A DNA stretch of 64,000 nt from Opisthocomus hoazin (taxonomy: Eukaryota > Chordata > Aves > Opisthocomiformes > Opisthocomidae): the NCBI RefSeq assembly GCF_030867145.1, contig NC_134419.1, forward strand, positions 3,162,001 to 3,226,000. Direction: 5' to 3'. The position numbers and the translations under genes are program-made. Positions 33,701 to 45,700 of the stretch are shown here, one piece after another. How positions within the stretch are numbered: the stretch's first letter is position 1; each line of letters starts with the position of its first letter. A model generated the notes under the pieces. That model saw nothing but the letters and a program-made list of their open reading frames with translations. It was not told the origin of the DNA and did not search any database.

Positions 33701-36700
33701 TTACTATCATCAAGTGTGTCTCGTCTTTCTGTCTCCTTTTCGTGTTCATACTCTGACATTTGATTTTACTCCGTAGCCATAGCAAGGCTTTTCCAGCCAT
33801 ACAAATAAGATAAACCAAACTAAAGCTGGTGCTCCTCCTGCACAGTGTTTCCTAAAATACTTTAGGAATTTTCTTTACACCTGGATGCACATATTGGGTT
33901 TCTTCCATGTTCATCTTCTGAAAGATCTGAGAAGACACTTTGACCAGCTGGGTCTTCATGTTAGATGTCTGGATGAATTTTGTTTCGATGGTCCTAGCCA
34001 GGGACTATGTGTAGACTAAGCACAAATTTTAGCTTATTTGGAGTGAATCACAGTCACCAGAGATTTACCTCCTCATGTTGTGCCATCAGAAAGACAATGA
34101 CTAAAAACAAGCCCACAAGCAAACCAGGCTGCTGGGTAGGACCGAATGGGAAAAGCGAGGCAAAGTTGACCCCTGAAGCCAAAATTGTATCCATGCAGAT
34201 CCTTCCAACTCTGAAGTGCTTGCCTGGAACGAGGCGGCCTCTTCGCCATCGTAGCTGAGGGTGTTTGCAAGGGTTCTGCAGGCCATCAGAGAGAAATTTG
34301 GGCTATCTGCAGCTCTGTTGCTGTACACGGTACTTGACAGACTTTAAGGAACATAGTCTTGACCAGTCCACAGCTTTCTCTTTAAGAAATTTTCTAAATG
34401 TTTATAATTTAGTGGGATTTTCATGTAGCTTCTCATTTATCTTCATCCTACAGCTATGTCGAGTCCACATTCTGCTTTACTTTGGCTTCCAGCTTCTTTT
34501 GAAGTCCATCATAAAAACTTCCATCATAACATGCCTTAGTATAACATGCAAATGCATTGGCCCCTGGAGCATCCTTTCAGACTAGATGTATTAATAAATA
34601 TAATGTTTCTCTGCTGCCACCGGGGTGGGAGATGTAATGGAGTCTGCATTCCTACAGCAATATGGCTTTCTAGTTAAAAAAGAAATACATTGTAAAGAAT
34701 TCCATCAAACTGTTACAGCTTTGACTGCCCCTTGGCAAGAAGTTCACACGCTATTTTAATTTAAATGTTACCTGTTTACTTGGCTTTTTTAAGATAGAAT
34801 ACTTCTCTTCCCCTTTTTGTAATAGATAGTTGTAAAACAGTATTCATGTAGACTGTTGCCTGAGTTATATTTCAAAGATATGTTTTTATTCTATCTTTTC
34901 CCATACTTTAATTTATAGTTTTGGAATAGTAACATAAATTTAAAAAGGATATGTTTGAAATGAGGTCATCTTAACTCCTTACAAGTAAAAACATTCTTTT
35001 CCAAGATGAAAACGGTGAACTAAGTTCTTGAAATATGATGTATTTTCTAAATCTTGTTTAATTTGATATAATATGTATGTTTCTTGGGAACTGTTCTTAT
35101 AAAGATGTTACATTTTTTTACTCTGTTTTATATAATGCTTGAAACTATTGTTAAGATTTAGGAATGTGCTTAAAAAGTTTCAGTTGTCTCTGGGAAAAAT
35201 AGTCTTAATTTATGTTGACCTTTCTTTCCTTTGAGCATTTAGTCTGCATTCAATAAAATTTTGATGACTGCTCTTTAGAAGACAGCTGTACGATATAAAG
35301 TATTATAAATATTCAGCTTTCCTCTTCTAGCGTTGCCATTAACAGCTGGGCATCCAGTTCAGCAGAGCAGATTTTGCAGAGAGAGCTTGGCATGTTCCTG
35401 AATCAGTATAGTGAAGAAGACTAGCGAATAGTTTCTTATGGTTTGGGGACCTGTAAAGACATAGAGCATCTGTTCCCCAGTTAAGTCATAGTCTGGTAGC
35501 ACTGAATCATGTTAAGAGCTAAAATGATGGGAAGAACTACTTTTTTCACCTTGGCTGTACCTGTGTTTTAAATGCCTGATACATTATTTCTACTAATGGC
35601 AAAATAATTTCAACCCTTCCTCAGAAGGTATGTAAATGATAATGCTTTTGCATTTTTTCTTTGTTTATAGTCTTTGAGAAAGAGACAAATGTACAGTGCA
35701 ATTTCACTTCAGTGTCTTGATTTTTATCTCTAGTATAAAATGGAGAATTGGATTTTCTTATGCAAACACCTTATCCTTCTAAACAAGCAATGTTCTTGTT
35801 ACACGGTATTTTAATCAGTTAATGTATTTGCTTTGGATGAGATTAGCTTTCTTGCGTAGTAAAAAAAAGGTGAAAAACGAGATGGGAAATGTCTTTAAAA
35901 TTACAGATTATTGACCGTACTACCAGAAATCTTTGTGTCTAGATGACCATAAAACTTGTCCATATTTTTGTCTTCCAGAGTTAAGAGAGCATTAAAGTTG
36001 GACACTGTTAAAAAAGATAATGTAAGTATTTTTTGGTGTATGGAATTATCTGGGCTGTATATATGTGTGTGTTTGTGTGTGTATATATATCTATATGCAC
36101 ACATATATGTGTATATAAACGTGATATTTCATTAGAGTTGCATTTATATTGTTACAGATTGGATGTTGTCTAGAAAAGTGATAACAAGGCACAAATTTAC
36201 TGCTGGAAATATTTATATGGAATTTATTGTATTCCATTTGTCATAGAGCTGCCTGGCTTTAAGTAATGTACATCAGCATGAATCACTTGAAAATAGTGGA
36301 GAAATATGCATATTTTTATTGCCATCGGTATTTACCCAAGAGCTGAATGAGTTAAGATCCTTGGTGAAATCATTTATTAGAAATTAGCTCCATTATCTTG
36401 GAAGCAAATGTTCTTCCATGTAATTGTACATGTAACAATGTGGAATTATGATAATGCTGTAATCTGCATATTATAAACTGCAAAATTGAAATGAAAACAT
36501 TAAAGGCATTTTCATGTCAAGGATATAATTACCTCCCTCAGCTAATCTGGCATAATGAAACAATAAAGTACTAACACTGCAATAAATTTCACCACAGTTA
36601 TCACAATAAAAATAAAATTGTACTGTTGCTATTATTTTTTGTAAATGCAGCTATAGTATACTCCCAGTACCAGCATATCATGACATATGTCAGTTTATTA

Positions 36701-39700
36701 TCTGCTCCTACCAACAGTGGGTGTTGCTGCAGACATCAATACAGAGAAGCTTGTGAGGATGGCAGTGTTTAAAGGAAGGAAAATTTTGGGGAAGTGTGGA
36801 GAGAGAAATAGCTGGTCAGCAAATGAGCTCCCAATAAATCTCCATGGCTGTGTCATTTTGAAGAGACTTGTTTATATGCACATATTTGGAGGTCTCACTG
36901 GTATTTAGCAAAATAGAAATTTGCCATTTTAAAATTTTTTTAGGTACTTTTTTTTTTTTTTAATTTAAACAAAGGTGGCAAAATACTGCAGTGGCACTAA
37001 AAAAAAAATCATTAGCAATTTAATTAGCAGCTTAGTGTACCATTACCCAACTTGTTCTTCTCAGAATGCAGCTGTGACTGTAATTTTGCATCTGTTTCTT
37101 GGGCTGTAGTAACGTTTTTGTAGGTGAGTGGTCCAGCTGAAATTACAGGCAATTCTTTTTCTGCCTTAAAGCTATTCCTTCCCTGCCCCCTCCCCGTAAG
37201 ATAAAAAGAAAGAGTTGCTTGATGGTTATCTGCATCCAGGTTCTTGTGCAGCAAAGAGCTTAACAAAAGCCTGTGATTATAAAAACTTTTACTGGAATCT
37301 CAGTAATGTAGGTTTACACTATGATTTTTAGCTTATATGATGCCTCGAACAGATACATGTCAAAGATTTAAAGCGTACCATAATTAAGTAACATTACAGA
37401 AAGTAGGAAGGAATGTAAGGTAATAAACACAGACGGGTTTGTGTGAAGTATCTGTGTCAGCTCTGCCCCATCCATTGCTGTTACTCAGGAGGCCCTCATT
37501 CCACCTGCTGGTCAGACTACCCAAGGCATTCCTGAACCAACCAGATCAGAAATGAGTGGTTTTAGTTGTAATGCTGGTGTGGTATCATTAAAATACTGCA
37601 TAACTGAATTAAGACTTTTCTTCCCGGAAGAGAAATTTTTACTGCCAAATCAATACTGTCCTTGTAAGTACTACAGTAACTTTTTCCAGGTAGCTGCTCA
37701 AAGGAGTCGTAGTTCATATCCAGAAATATGGTGACTGAGGTGACTGCTGTTCAAGCAGGAAAAATATCCTGGAAGTGCAAGCAGATTGGTGATTCTCCCT
37801 GTTACAAAAGAGATTTGATGATATTTCAATGCCTAAAGTGGCATTGATACTTTACTGTAATTAATATTTCATTTCAAGATTATTCGAAACATTTCTATAA
37901 TCTTCTTGAATGCGGCAAAATATTTGTGACAACAGAGTGAAGATTTCCATCAGTTATTGTTTAAATACTGATAGACTGCAAAAAGAGTAGAAATGGCTGA
38001 TGCAAAATTATTTAGGGTATTGAAGACTAAAACAAGACAGAGTAATATCCAGGAGCTATAAAAAAGGTAGGTACGTGGGCAGCAAATTACATCTTTTGAA
38101 ATACGGTGTAAGTCGTATTACTGATGACCAATACTAACACTCGTAGGTTCTAAATTAAGGGTAGCCACTCGAGGCGGAGTAGGAGAAGAGAAACATCAAA
38201 ACTGCAGCTTTGTGTAAAAGTGCAGTAAGATATATCAGAAAGCGAATAGCAGGCAACACTGGAAGTAGAATGCCATTGCATAAATCAGTATTCTGTCTTC
38301 ACCTGAATTAAAATTGAATGTACTGTCACTCTATTTTAAAGTACAATTGCAGAAATTATACTTTGAACCTGTGTCATTCTGTGAAAGAAAATGAGTGTGA
38401 ACATAGGCTGTGGTACAAGTGGCACAAGAAATGCCTGCAAATGAAGGAGATTAAAAGATCAGGATGTGTTAATAGGAGTTCAGCAGTGAAGAGCAGGAAC
38501 TCAGTGTAAGAATATGCTGTGTTCTTTTTAGAGGGGATATTGAACATTCTGTATACTTTTATATAATCAAGAGGAATTTAGTAGTATTGCAGTGTGGAAA
38601 ACTGAAAGCCAAAAATGGACCCTAATTTTTATATAACATGTTAACTTCTAGAACTCATCCTGAAATTTCGGTGAAGTCAAGAAGGTAGTAGAAGCTATAA
38701 TACAAACACTCATTCGTACAGATAACAAGAGTATTCATATCTCTGTAGTTGTGAAAAATAGGAGTATTGTACTTCAGGACACTTCAATCAACTGGTGCAA
38801 CTCGTCCTCCTAGTTTTATATTTATTGCCTATTATATTTGTTACCTGGTGAACCTCATTATTGGCCTTAAAAATACTGCTTTTCCCACCTGTACACCCCT
38901 TTTGAAATCTGGAATTGCTCTAGTAAGATTTTCCAGGGGATACTTGTGAGACCTTAAATGTGCGAGGTTCAGGCCTTCTCAGAGTTGTCTTCCCATGCTG
39001 TACCGTGCTCCAGAATCAGGCTGCCTTTGCCCTCAACCGTGTCCCCGGTAGCCCTCCTCCCAGGGCACCCAGGAGATCCCTGTGCTGAGAAATCCTTACT
39101 GGATTTGGAGATTTGTGTGCCCTTTGTTTAAGCTGCTTTAAAAAGCAGTAGGGTGAGGGTCTTATTCCAGCAAAACAGGACAACGTATGGAAAGGCAATA
39201 AATGAGTTATTAATTTGAAATTGCAGTGGAACTATCAGTTACCAAAGTGCAAATATCAGGTTGCCGGATTATTGGGGTTTTTTTAGTTTCTGCCGCCCCC
39301 CCCCCTCCCCCCGGCTTAAGTACAGTGCATTCTTTAATGAATATAAACCCCAGATCCTCACTTTGTACTTCATTCGTGAAATACATGAAGAAATACTGTA
39401 TGAAATGGAGTGACTGTTATGAGTGACATGAAGACAAACGATAGAGAGGGCAGATTTAGATGAGATATGAGGAAGAAATTCTTCCCCATGAGGGTGGTGA
39501 GGCCCTGGCCCAGGCTGCCCAGAGAAGCTGTGGCTGCCCCCTCCCTGGCAGTGCTCAAGGCCAGGTTGGATGGAGCTCTGAGCACCCTGGTCTGGTGGAA
39601 GATGTCCCTGCTCGTGGCAGGGGGGTTGGAACCGGATGATCTTTAAGGTCCCTTCTAACCCAAACCATTCTATGATTCTATATTCAGTTTTATGGATGGA

Positions 39701-42700
39701 ATGAGGCTCAAGGTGGTAGAGAAGGCTAGTGGTTTGAGAAGTGGAGGAGTCATTCCTTTCCTTGCTGCAGGTACAGAAATAGAGATCAATAAATTTGCTT
39801 CTCAAACTCAAAGACCCAGGACTGTAACAAATTAAAGGATTAAGCAATCTCTTGTTCTGTTTTTCTGTGGGATGTGCTTTGATGATACTGTGTTTCCAAG
39901 AGGAAAAAAAAAACAACCACTGAACTGTAGAAAGAAGTGTCTGTTTCACTGCATGTAGCCAGCTCTTTAAGCTCTGATGAGGAGGGGGAGCGGTAGAGCG
40001 GCTTGGTGGGCACCTGGCAGCCAGCAGAGGTCAACCCACCCCAAGGTATAACATGGACTTTCCGTGAATGGGAGGACATCAAGTTAGGAATTACTTAGAA
40101 AAATCTGTTATCCGATAGGGAATGTTCAGAGAGGCTTTGTCTGCTGTGGGGTGCAATAAATAACTCTGCTGATAGGAAAGGTAGAGGCCAGCATGTGTTT
40201 AGTGTGCAGAAGTTTACGACTGTTGTAGGCTTAGATGCACGTAGGTACTTCTTTATCTTTAGCCAATATTCATGTAGATTCTTTGTCTTTTGCTCCATTT
40301 TAGGCATCTGATACACCACCTTTGAAGACCAAAAGGCAGAATCTAAGCTCTTACTCACCAACAACAGGAACACGCCAAATGAGTCCATTTTCATCTCCCA
40401 TGAGTCATAATGCACAAAATCTCAGAAATCGCCCAGCATGTGGTTAGTTGAACATTCTGTCTTTCGTACTACAACATTTTTCTGGTTATTGTCTTGATTT
40501 CATAACTTGCGTCTCATGGTTTGTTGGATTTCTTTTTCCTCTTAATCTCTTTTGGAAAAGGTGGTGTTTATTTTTTAAGCTTGAATCTTTTCAGTATGAA
40601 TCTTGGGTGTGTTTGTGAAACAACTTGTCTATGAAACAAGTTTTACTTTCTGTTGATCAATATTAAAAATGTTTTACTTTGGCTCAGCAAAAAGAACTTG
40701 CACTGGCATTTTTGTCAGTAATTCCATTGATTCCACTGGTTAGGCATGTTTATGCTAGCAATGTCTTTTGTTTGCTTTCTTTCTAAGTCCCAGCTTTCAC
40801 TGGCAGAACTGGTACGTGCTACTGACAGTGACTCTGTTCTTCTTTGTATTATACTGGGAGATGTTCTGAGGTTGCTGTGTGCTACTCGCAAGGAAGTCTG
40901 CGTTTACTCCTGCAAGGCAGTGCAACCCATTGGTTATAATAACATAAACAGCTGAGGGCTGCGCTTGCTTGTGGTCAGGAGAGCTGGAAAGAAAAGGTGC
41001 GTGCGGTTGATGTGTGTTTAATTTGGGGGCCTTTGGAAAACTATGTTGAGATTTGCCATGTGAGTCCTGGTTTATGTACTTCCAGGTTTCTGGTGGTAAG
41101 TGCTCGCATGTATGCATGCATGCATATAGATAGGATTTCTCAGCTCTGAGTCTTTGTCTATGAATATTGAAAGATACGTAGGTTTTATCAAATCAAAGCT
41201 AAAAGGGAGCTTAGTTGGTTTAACTCTTCTGTGTTGCATTCTTTTACATAATTTTATATTATTGTTTTTCATAACAAGGCACGTCAAGGCAATTTTTAAT
41301 TAATCTAACATAACACTGAATGTCAGAAAATCGGCCTTTTTGTAACTATATTATTTCCAGTTCACTTCAGGATATATGTCCACTTAACTACACAGTCACA
41401 GTTTTTGATGCAAACTGTGACTGCTAAGGAAGTATATTTTCAGTAGACTAACCTGCTTTTATGGCTATACAGGTTGTGATCTTTTTAGGTGTTAAGGAAC
41501 CATTAGGTCACCTAATGTGACTTTTTCGTATTTAAAAAAAAATACAAAGAGCCTTTCTTGTCGTCTTTCCCATACAGAGCCCAAGAGCTTTTATTTCCTT
41601 GCAGTACAACTTCTAGAAAGATGGCTTGATCTGAAGGCTTCAAATTATTAAAAAAAAAAAAAAATCCATCACTTGTTAGCAAGTTCCTTGTTCAATTACC
41701 TTAGCTATTAAAAAAAAAAAATCTCCTGTCTGATTTTGAATTTGTCTGGCTTTAATTTTCAGCCATCAGTTCTTGTTAGGCCTTTTTGTTGGGTTAAAGA
41801 GCTTTTTATGCCCCATATATTTTGGAATTTATGTGCAGTAAGTGAGGCCTCACTAACATTCATGAATTATGATGAGCAGAAATATTCTGAGCAGGATAGA
41901 ATAACCACTGTTTGAAATTTATTTAGATGTCTGCAGGTTTTTGCAATAGCTAATTGCACCATATGCTCTCATGATGGAGCTGCAAAAGTAGATTTTTCCT
42001 CCAGGAAAAAGGGGGGTTTATTTTTTTTAAAGGTATGTGATCAAGAAATGTTGGGATTCTGTCAAAACTGGCTGACCAAGAAATGAAAATTACTGGAAGC
42101 CTTCAAGCTGAAAATACTACGGTCTGTGAGCATTGCATCCCTTTTCCTTATTAAAAATAGCGGAGTGCTTGAGGAGGCATGGAAGTACCGGGTGTTTTGG
42201 TGGCAGTGGAGCTATCCATAGTTACAGGCCTGCGTGTGGAGGTTTTGGGTTGGGTTTTTTTTCCTAAAGAGTAGTGATGCTGGGAAACTAAACAGAAGCA
42301 GCTAGATCCTAATTCTTTATCATGCTGCCAGTCTTCATTATGACCTGGCTTTGTGTCCTCGTTACCTGTTTGTCAAACAGTTTTAACACAGCCGAGTTTT
42401 TCCTGAGCACTCACTGCCAGTTGAAACATTCACAACTCTCCTACCAAGTTCTCTGCGGATTCCAGTGCTCCCCAGAATAGCTGTTCTTCTCCGCCAGTGC
42501 TATGCTTTTGAATTGGGCGTTTGCCCCTGGAACTAGTACAAAAATGACCGTTTCAACCATTGACATTCCAAGAAGCCTTTGGAGGAAGAATTATACTAAT
42601 TTCTCCTTATTCTTTCTGTGAGTGATTAAGCATGTCTGAACTAGTTGTGCAAACCTGGTGTATTGAAAGGACCTGTGTTTTAGAACACCCTTGCCTTCGC

Positions 42701-45700
42701 AAAATTTAAGATGTATGCAGTCGACGCATGTTTAATTTTGTGGCCTTTTGAGAACTAGGTTGAGATTTGCGATGAAAGGCCTGGTTTATGTCCTTCCCAG
42801 GCTGGGATGAAGGGAGTACACCTCTGTCTACCAGAAAGCATGGATCTTTGCCACAGTGCCTACCCTGTCTTGTGAACAATTCCTCCTCTCAAAACTGATG
42901 GCTTCTTCTTGATTCCTAAAAAGATGATTATTTGGCACAGTGGGTATCTTCACACTCACACTTACTTCACATCCAGAAATCTTTAGGGACGTTTAATCAG
43001 CCCTCTAAAAGTATTGATCCCTGTATTCTAAAAATCCCCAAAATTCTCTTTGGGATTATTTTCCTCTTCAGTAAAGTTGCTTAAAGCATTGTCTTAAGTA
43101 TTCCCACAGATACCCCTGATTATGTGTTGAATTTTCTCCGTGGAGTTTAAACCAGGTTAGACAGCAGTCTAAGCCTTTTGTTTTCCAACTTTCTTCTTAC
43201 TGTGAAAAGTAACTCTTCCAGTGAGCAATATTCTGATTTAGTTTGTTAGGGAACTTATGTCTTTGACATGTAATTTTATCTACTCTATTTTTCTACAGAG
43301 AGAAAGGTATTTTCAAAGTATTCCCAGGTCAGATTTCTATGGCTGTCCCTGCTTTCATCAGTAAGAAGGAAATTTTGTGTTTGCATGTGTTGTACCAGTC
43401 TCAGGATTTGATGGTACTTCATGGATGAAATGAAGAGCCTATGTGTCTGTCTTTTTTTTTTTTTCCCTGGTAGTAAATATGAATCTCTTCACGCTGTCCA
43501 AAGAAACCTTTCAATGAGAAGCGTTGCCAATAGGTGTTGTGTGTCAGATCAGAGATGTGGCGGTTGTTAGTGCAATCAGTTGGTGTGCCTCTGCTGGCAT
43601 CTGTCATGTCGTGGAAAGGTCAGCTCGTACCGTGTTTCAGTTAATTGTTTTGTCATGATGTGGCATCCTACATTCTCACCCAGAATGAAGCAAGAAGTAT
43701 TCAGATTCAAGCAAAGTGACTGCGTGTTACACCTCACCGCTGACAATCGCTGAATTCGGATTGCCTGTATCCTGAGGGAGAAATCCGATTAGAACAATCT
43801 ATGTCCCCAGTGACTACAGTCTGAGGCACTGGGAGCAGTAAACTGTCTGTTAATGTTGCCATGTCACAAAAGCAGTTGGGAAAAAAAATACTTTTTAATA
43901 CAGATTTTAATTTTGTGGCTGTTTGCAGAATATGAAACTATACCTCAGCCTGGCTGGATATTCACCTGCACTTTAACACTTACCTTTGCAAAAAGCTTTT
44001 AAAGTTGTATATAATGATAGCGGTCAGATACAAACTTTAAAGTGCTATGGCTCTCTTGAATATCCCTACATGTTTGTACTTACCTGCTTTAATGACCTCT
44101 TTAGTTTTAGTCGATGCCACTTTGGTGACAAAACACATGAGAATACACAAACATTGAAATCTACTACAAGTTTTAAAACTTTTTCAGCATCTCTGCATTA
44201 TCACACACGCCTTATCTCTTAGATGAGAGAAAAAAGGGGGCAAAATGTATCGTATTAAAATGCCTGTATATTAGGATGTCAGTGGGAGAGGTGAACATGT
44301 ACTGCATTTCCATACTGATATGAAATATGGATATAGGGGAACATTCTTTTTGCCTATAAAAAGTCTGATCACCTGATCATAGCTGACATTTAGATGAATA
44401 ATTATTCAGTAATGTAGTAATAGCCATCTTTTTTTTTCCTGTGTTCATATAGCTGTAAGATGGTGGTGTATAAGACTTCCTCTTATACCACAGGTTTCAG
44501 GTTGTCCTTTTAAACCCACGATTTCTTTTCTCCTTCTGAAAAGACACTTTTATTTTAAGTGTTGTAGTATTTTAATAGATTACACATATCACCTGTAAGG
44601 GAGGTGTTAGAGTGTAATCTATAGTCTGTTTTTCTGTGACCAATAAGTAAGAAAACAACAGAATGAAAATTCTTACAAAATTAATGCCATTAGCTATGAA
44701 AACTTACCTTGCATCATGCGAAGTACATAAAATTGCATGCATCTGTCTCACTGAGGAGTCAGATGGAAATTACTGATCTTACGAACATGACTTTCTTTCG
44801 AATAACTGTGTGGAGGAGTGCCTCAGAAAAGACTAAATACCTGCAGAATGCTAAGATTCCTCAAAAGTAACATTCATTTTAAGAGAAGACGTGAACCAAT
44901 CCAATTATGAGATAGTGTGCCTTTATCATGTTGTCCTGTGTGTCTTATTGGGCTGCCTGATAATTCATGTATTACCTAAATACCCAAAATCTCACAACTC
45001 ATTTATGACGTAAATTTCTAAAATAACAGACTATTAAATCTTCACGAGTTTCTCATCCTTGTTGGCTAATATATTTTTAAGATTTATTTTAAATTGATTT
45101 ATTTTTATTCAAATTAATCCAGAGTTCCACCATTCCATAGTACTGGTCTAAACGTAATATCTGTTTGATGATTGATGACTGATTTAAGTGCAAGTTCTAT
45201 GAGTACTTAGATTTAAAATGAAATCTCTTGGGGTCTTAACCGTTACCTACTGTAGTGGAACAGCTTAAACTTTTATAGCACCTTGTCATTCTGAGGCATT
45301 TCTAAATGTTTTACAAAATATTAAAATTAAAAGTTAATTTATCTGTGAGTGCTGATACTTGTATGCAATAATTTAGAACTAGCAAGAAGAAACCAAAGTT
45401 TTTTAATACTTAGTGTGGTCTCTCATTTTAGTCTGATTGCAGAAAGAAGACGTATTACAGTGAAATGTGAAAAGCACCTCATTCCAGAGAGTCTGTTCTA
45501 GGATCAGGGCATTTGTTAAGGCCACAGTAAAGACCTGTTGTAGTTTCCTCCAAATCTTTGACTTTAAGGTGAATTTCACCTTGCAATAACAGCTGTTCAG
45601 TATGAAGCATTTGTAAGAGCGTGTATGCATCTGTTGGAGGGACAGTAGGCAAGAACTAATTTAAAACACCTTGTGAACTGCTTTGGCACCAGAAAAAAAA

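Larger units (their letters stand above)
30757..35978 (+). other. ITGB3BP intron 1 (5.2 kb)
   Basis: Holds the distal half of the CpG island, the 51-bp minisatellite (30907-31110) and the broken CR1 copy (32508-33557). AT-rich unique sequence follows up to exon 2. No other gene is seen. Confidence 0.6.
36022..40303 (+). other. ITGB3BP intron 2 (4.3 kb)
   Basis: Contains the GT/AT microsatellite (36057-36118) and the CR1 3' end (39449-39681). A C-rich run lies near 39293-39312. The stretch at 39960-40075 is moderately GC-rich and may be another old repeat. The remainder is unique AT-rich sequence. Confidence 0.55.

Noticed and set aside
39269..39949. 226-codon minus-strand open frame
   Set aside because: It runs antisense through the CR1 3' end at 39449-39681 and has no domain outside it.
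39960..40075. GC-rich stretch resembling a further avian interspersed repeat
   Set aside because: I had only a vague sense of familiarity and no diagnostic end, so it is not called as an element.
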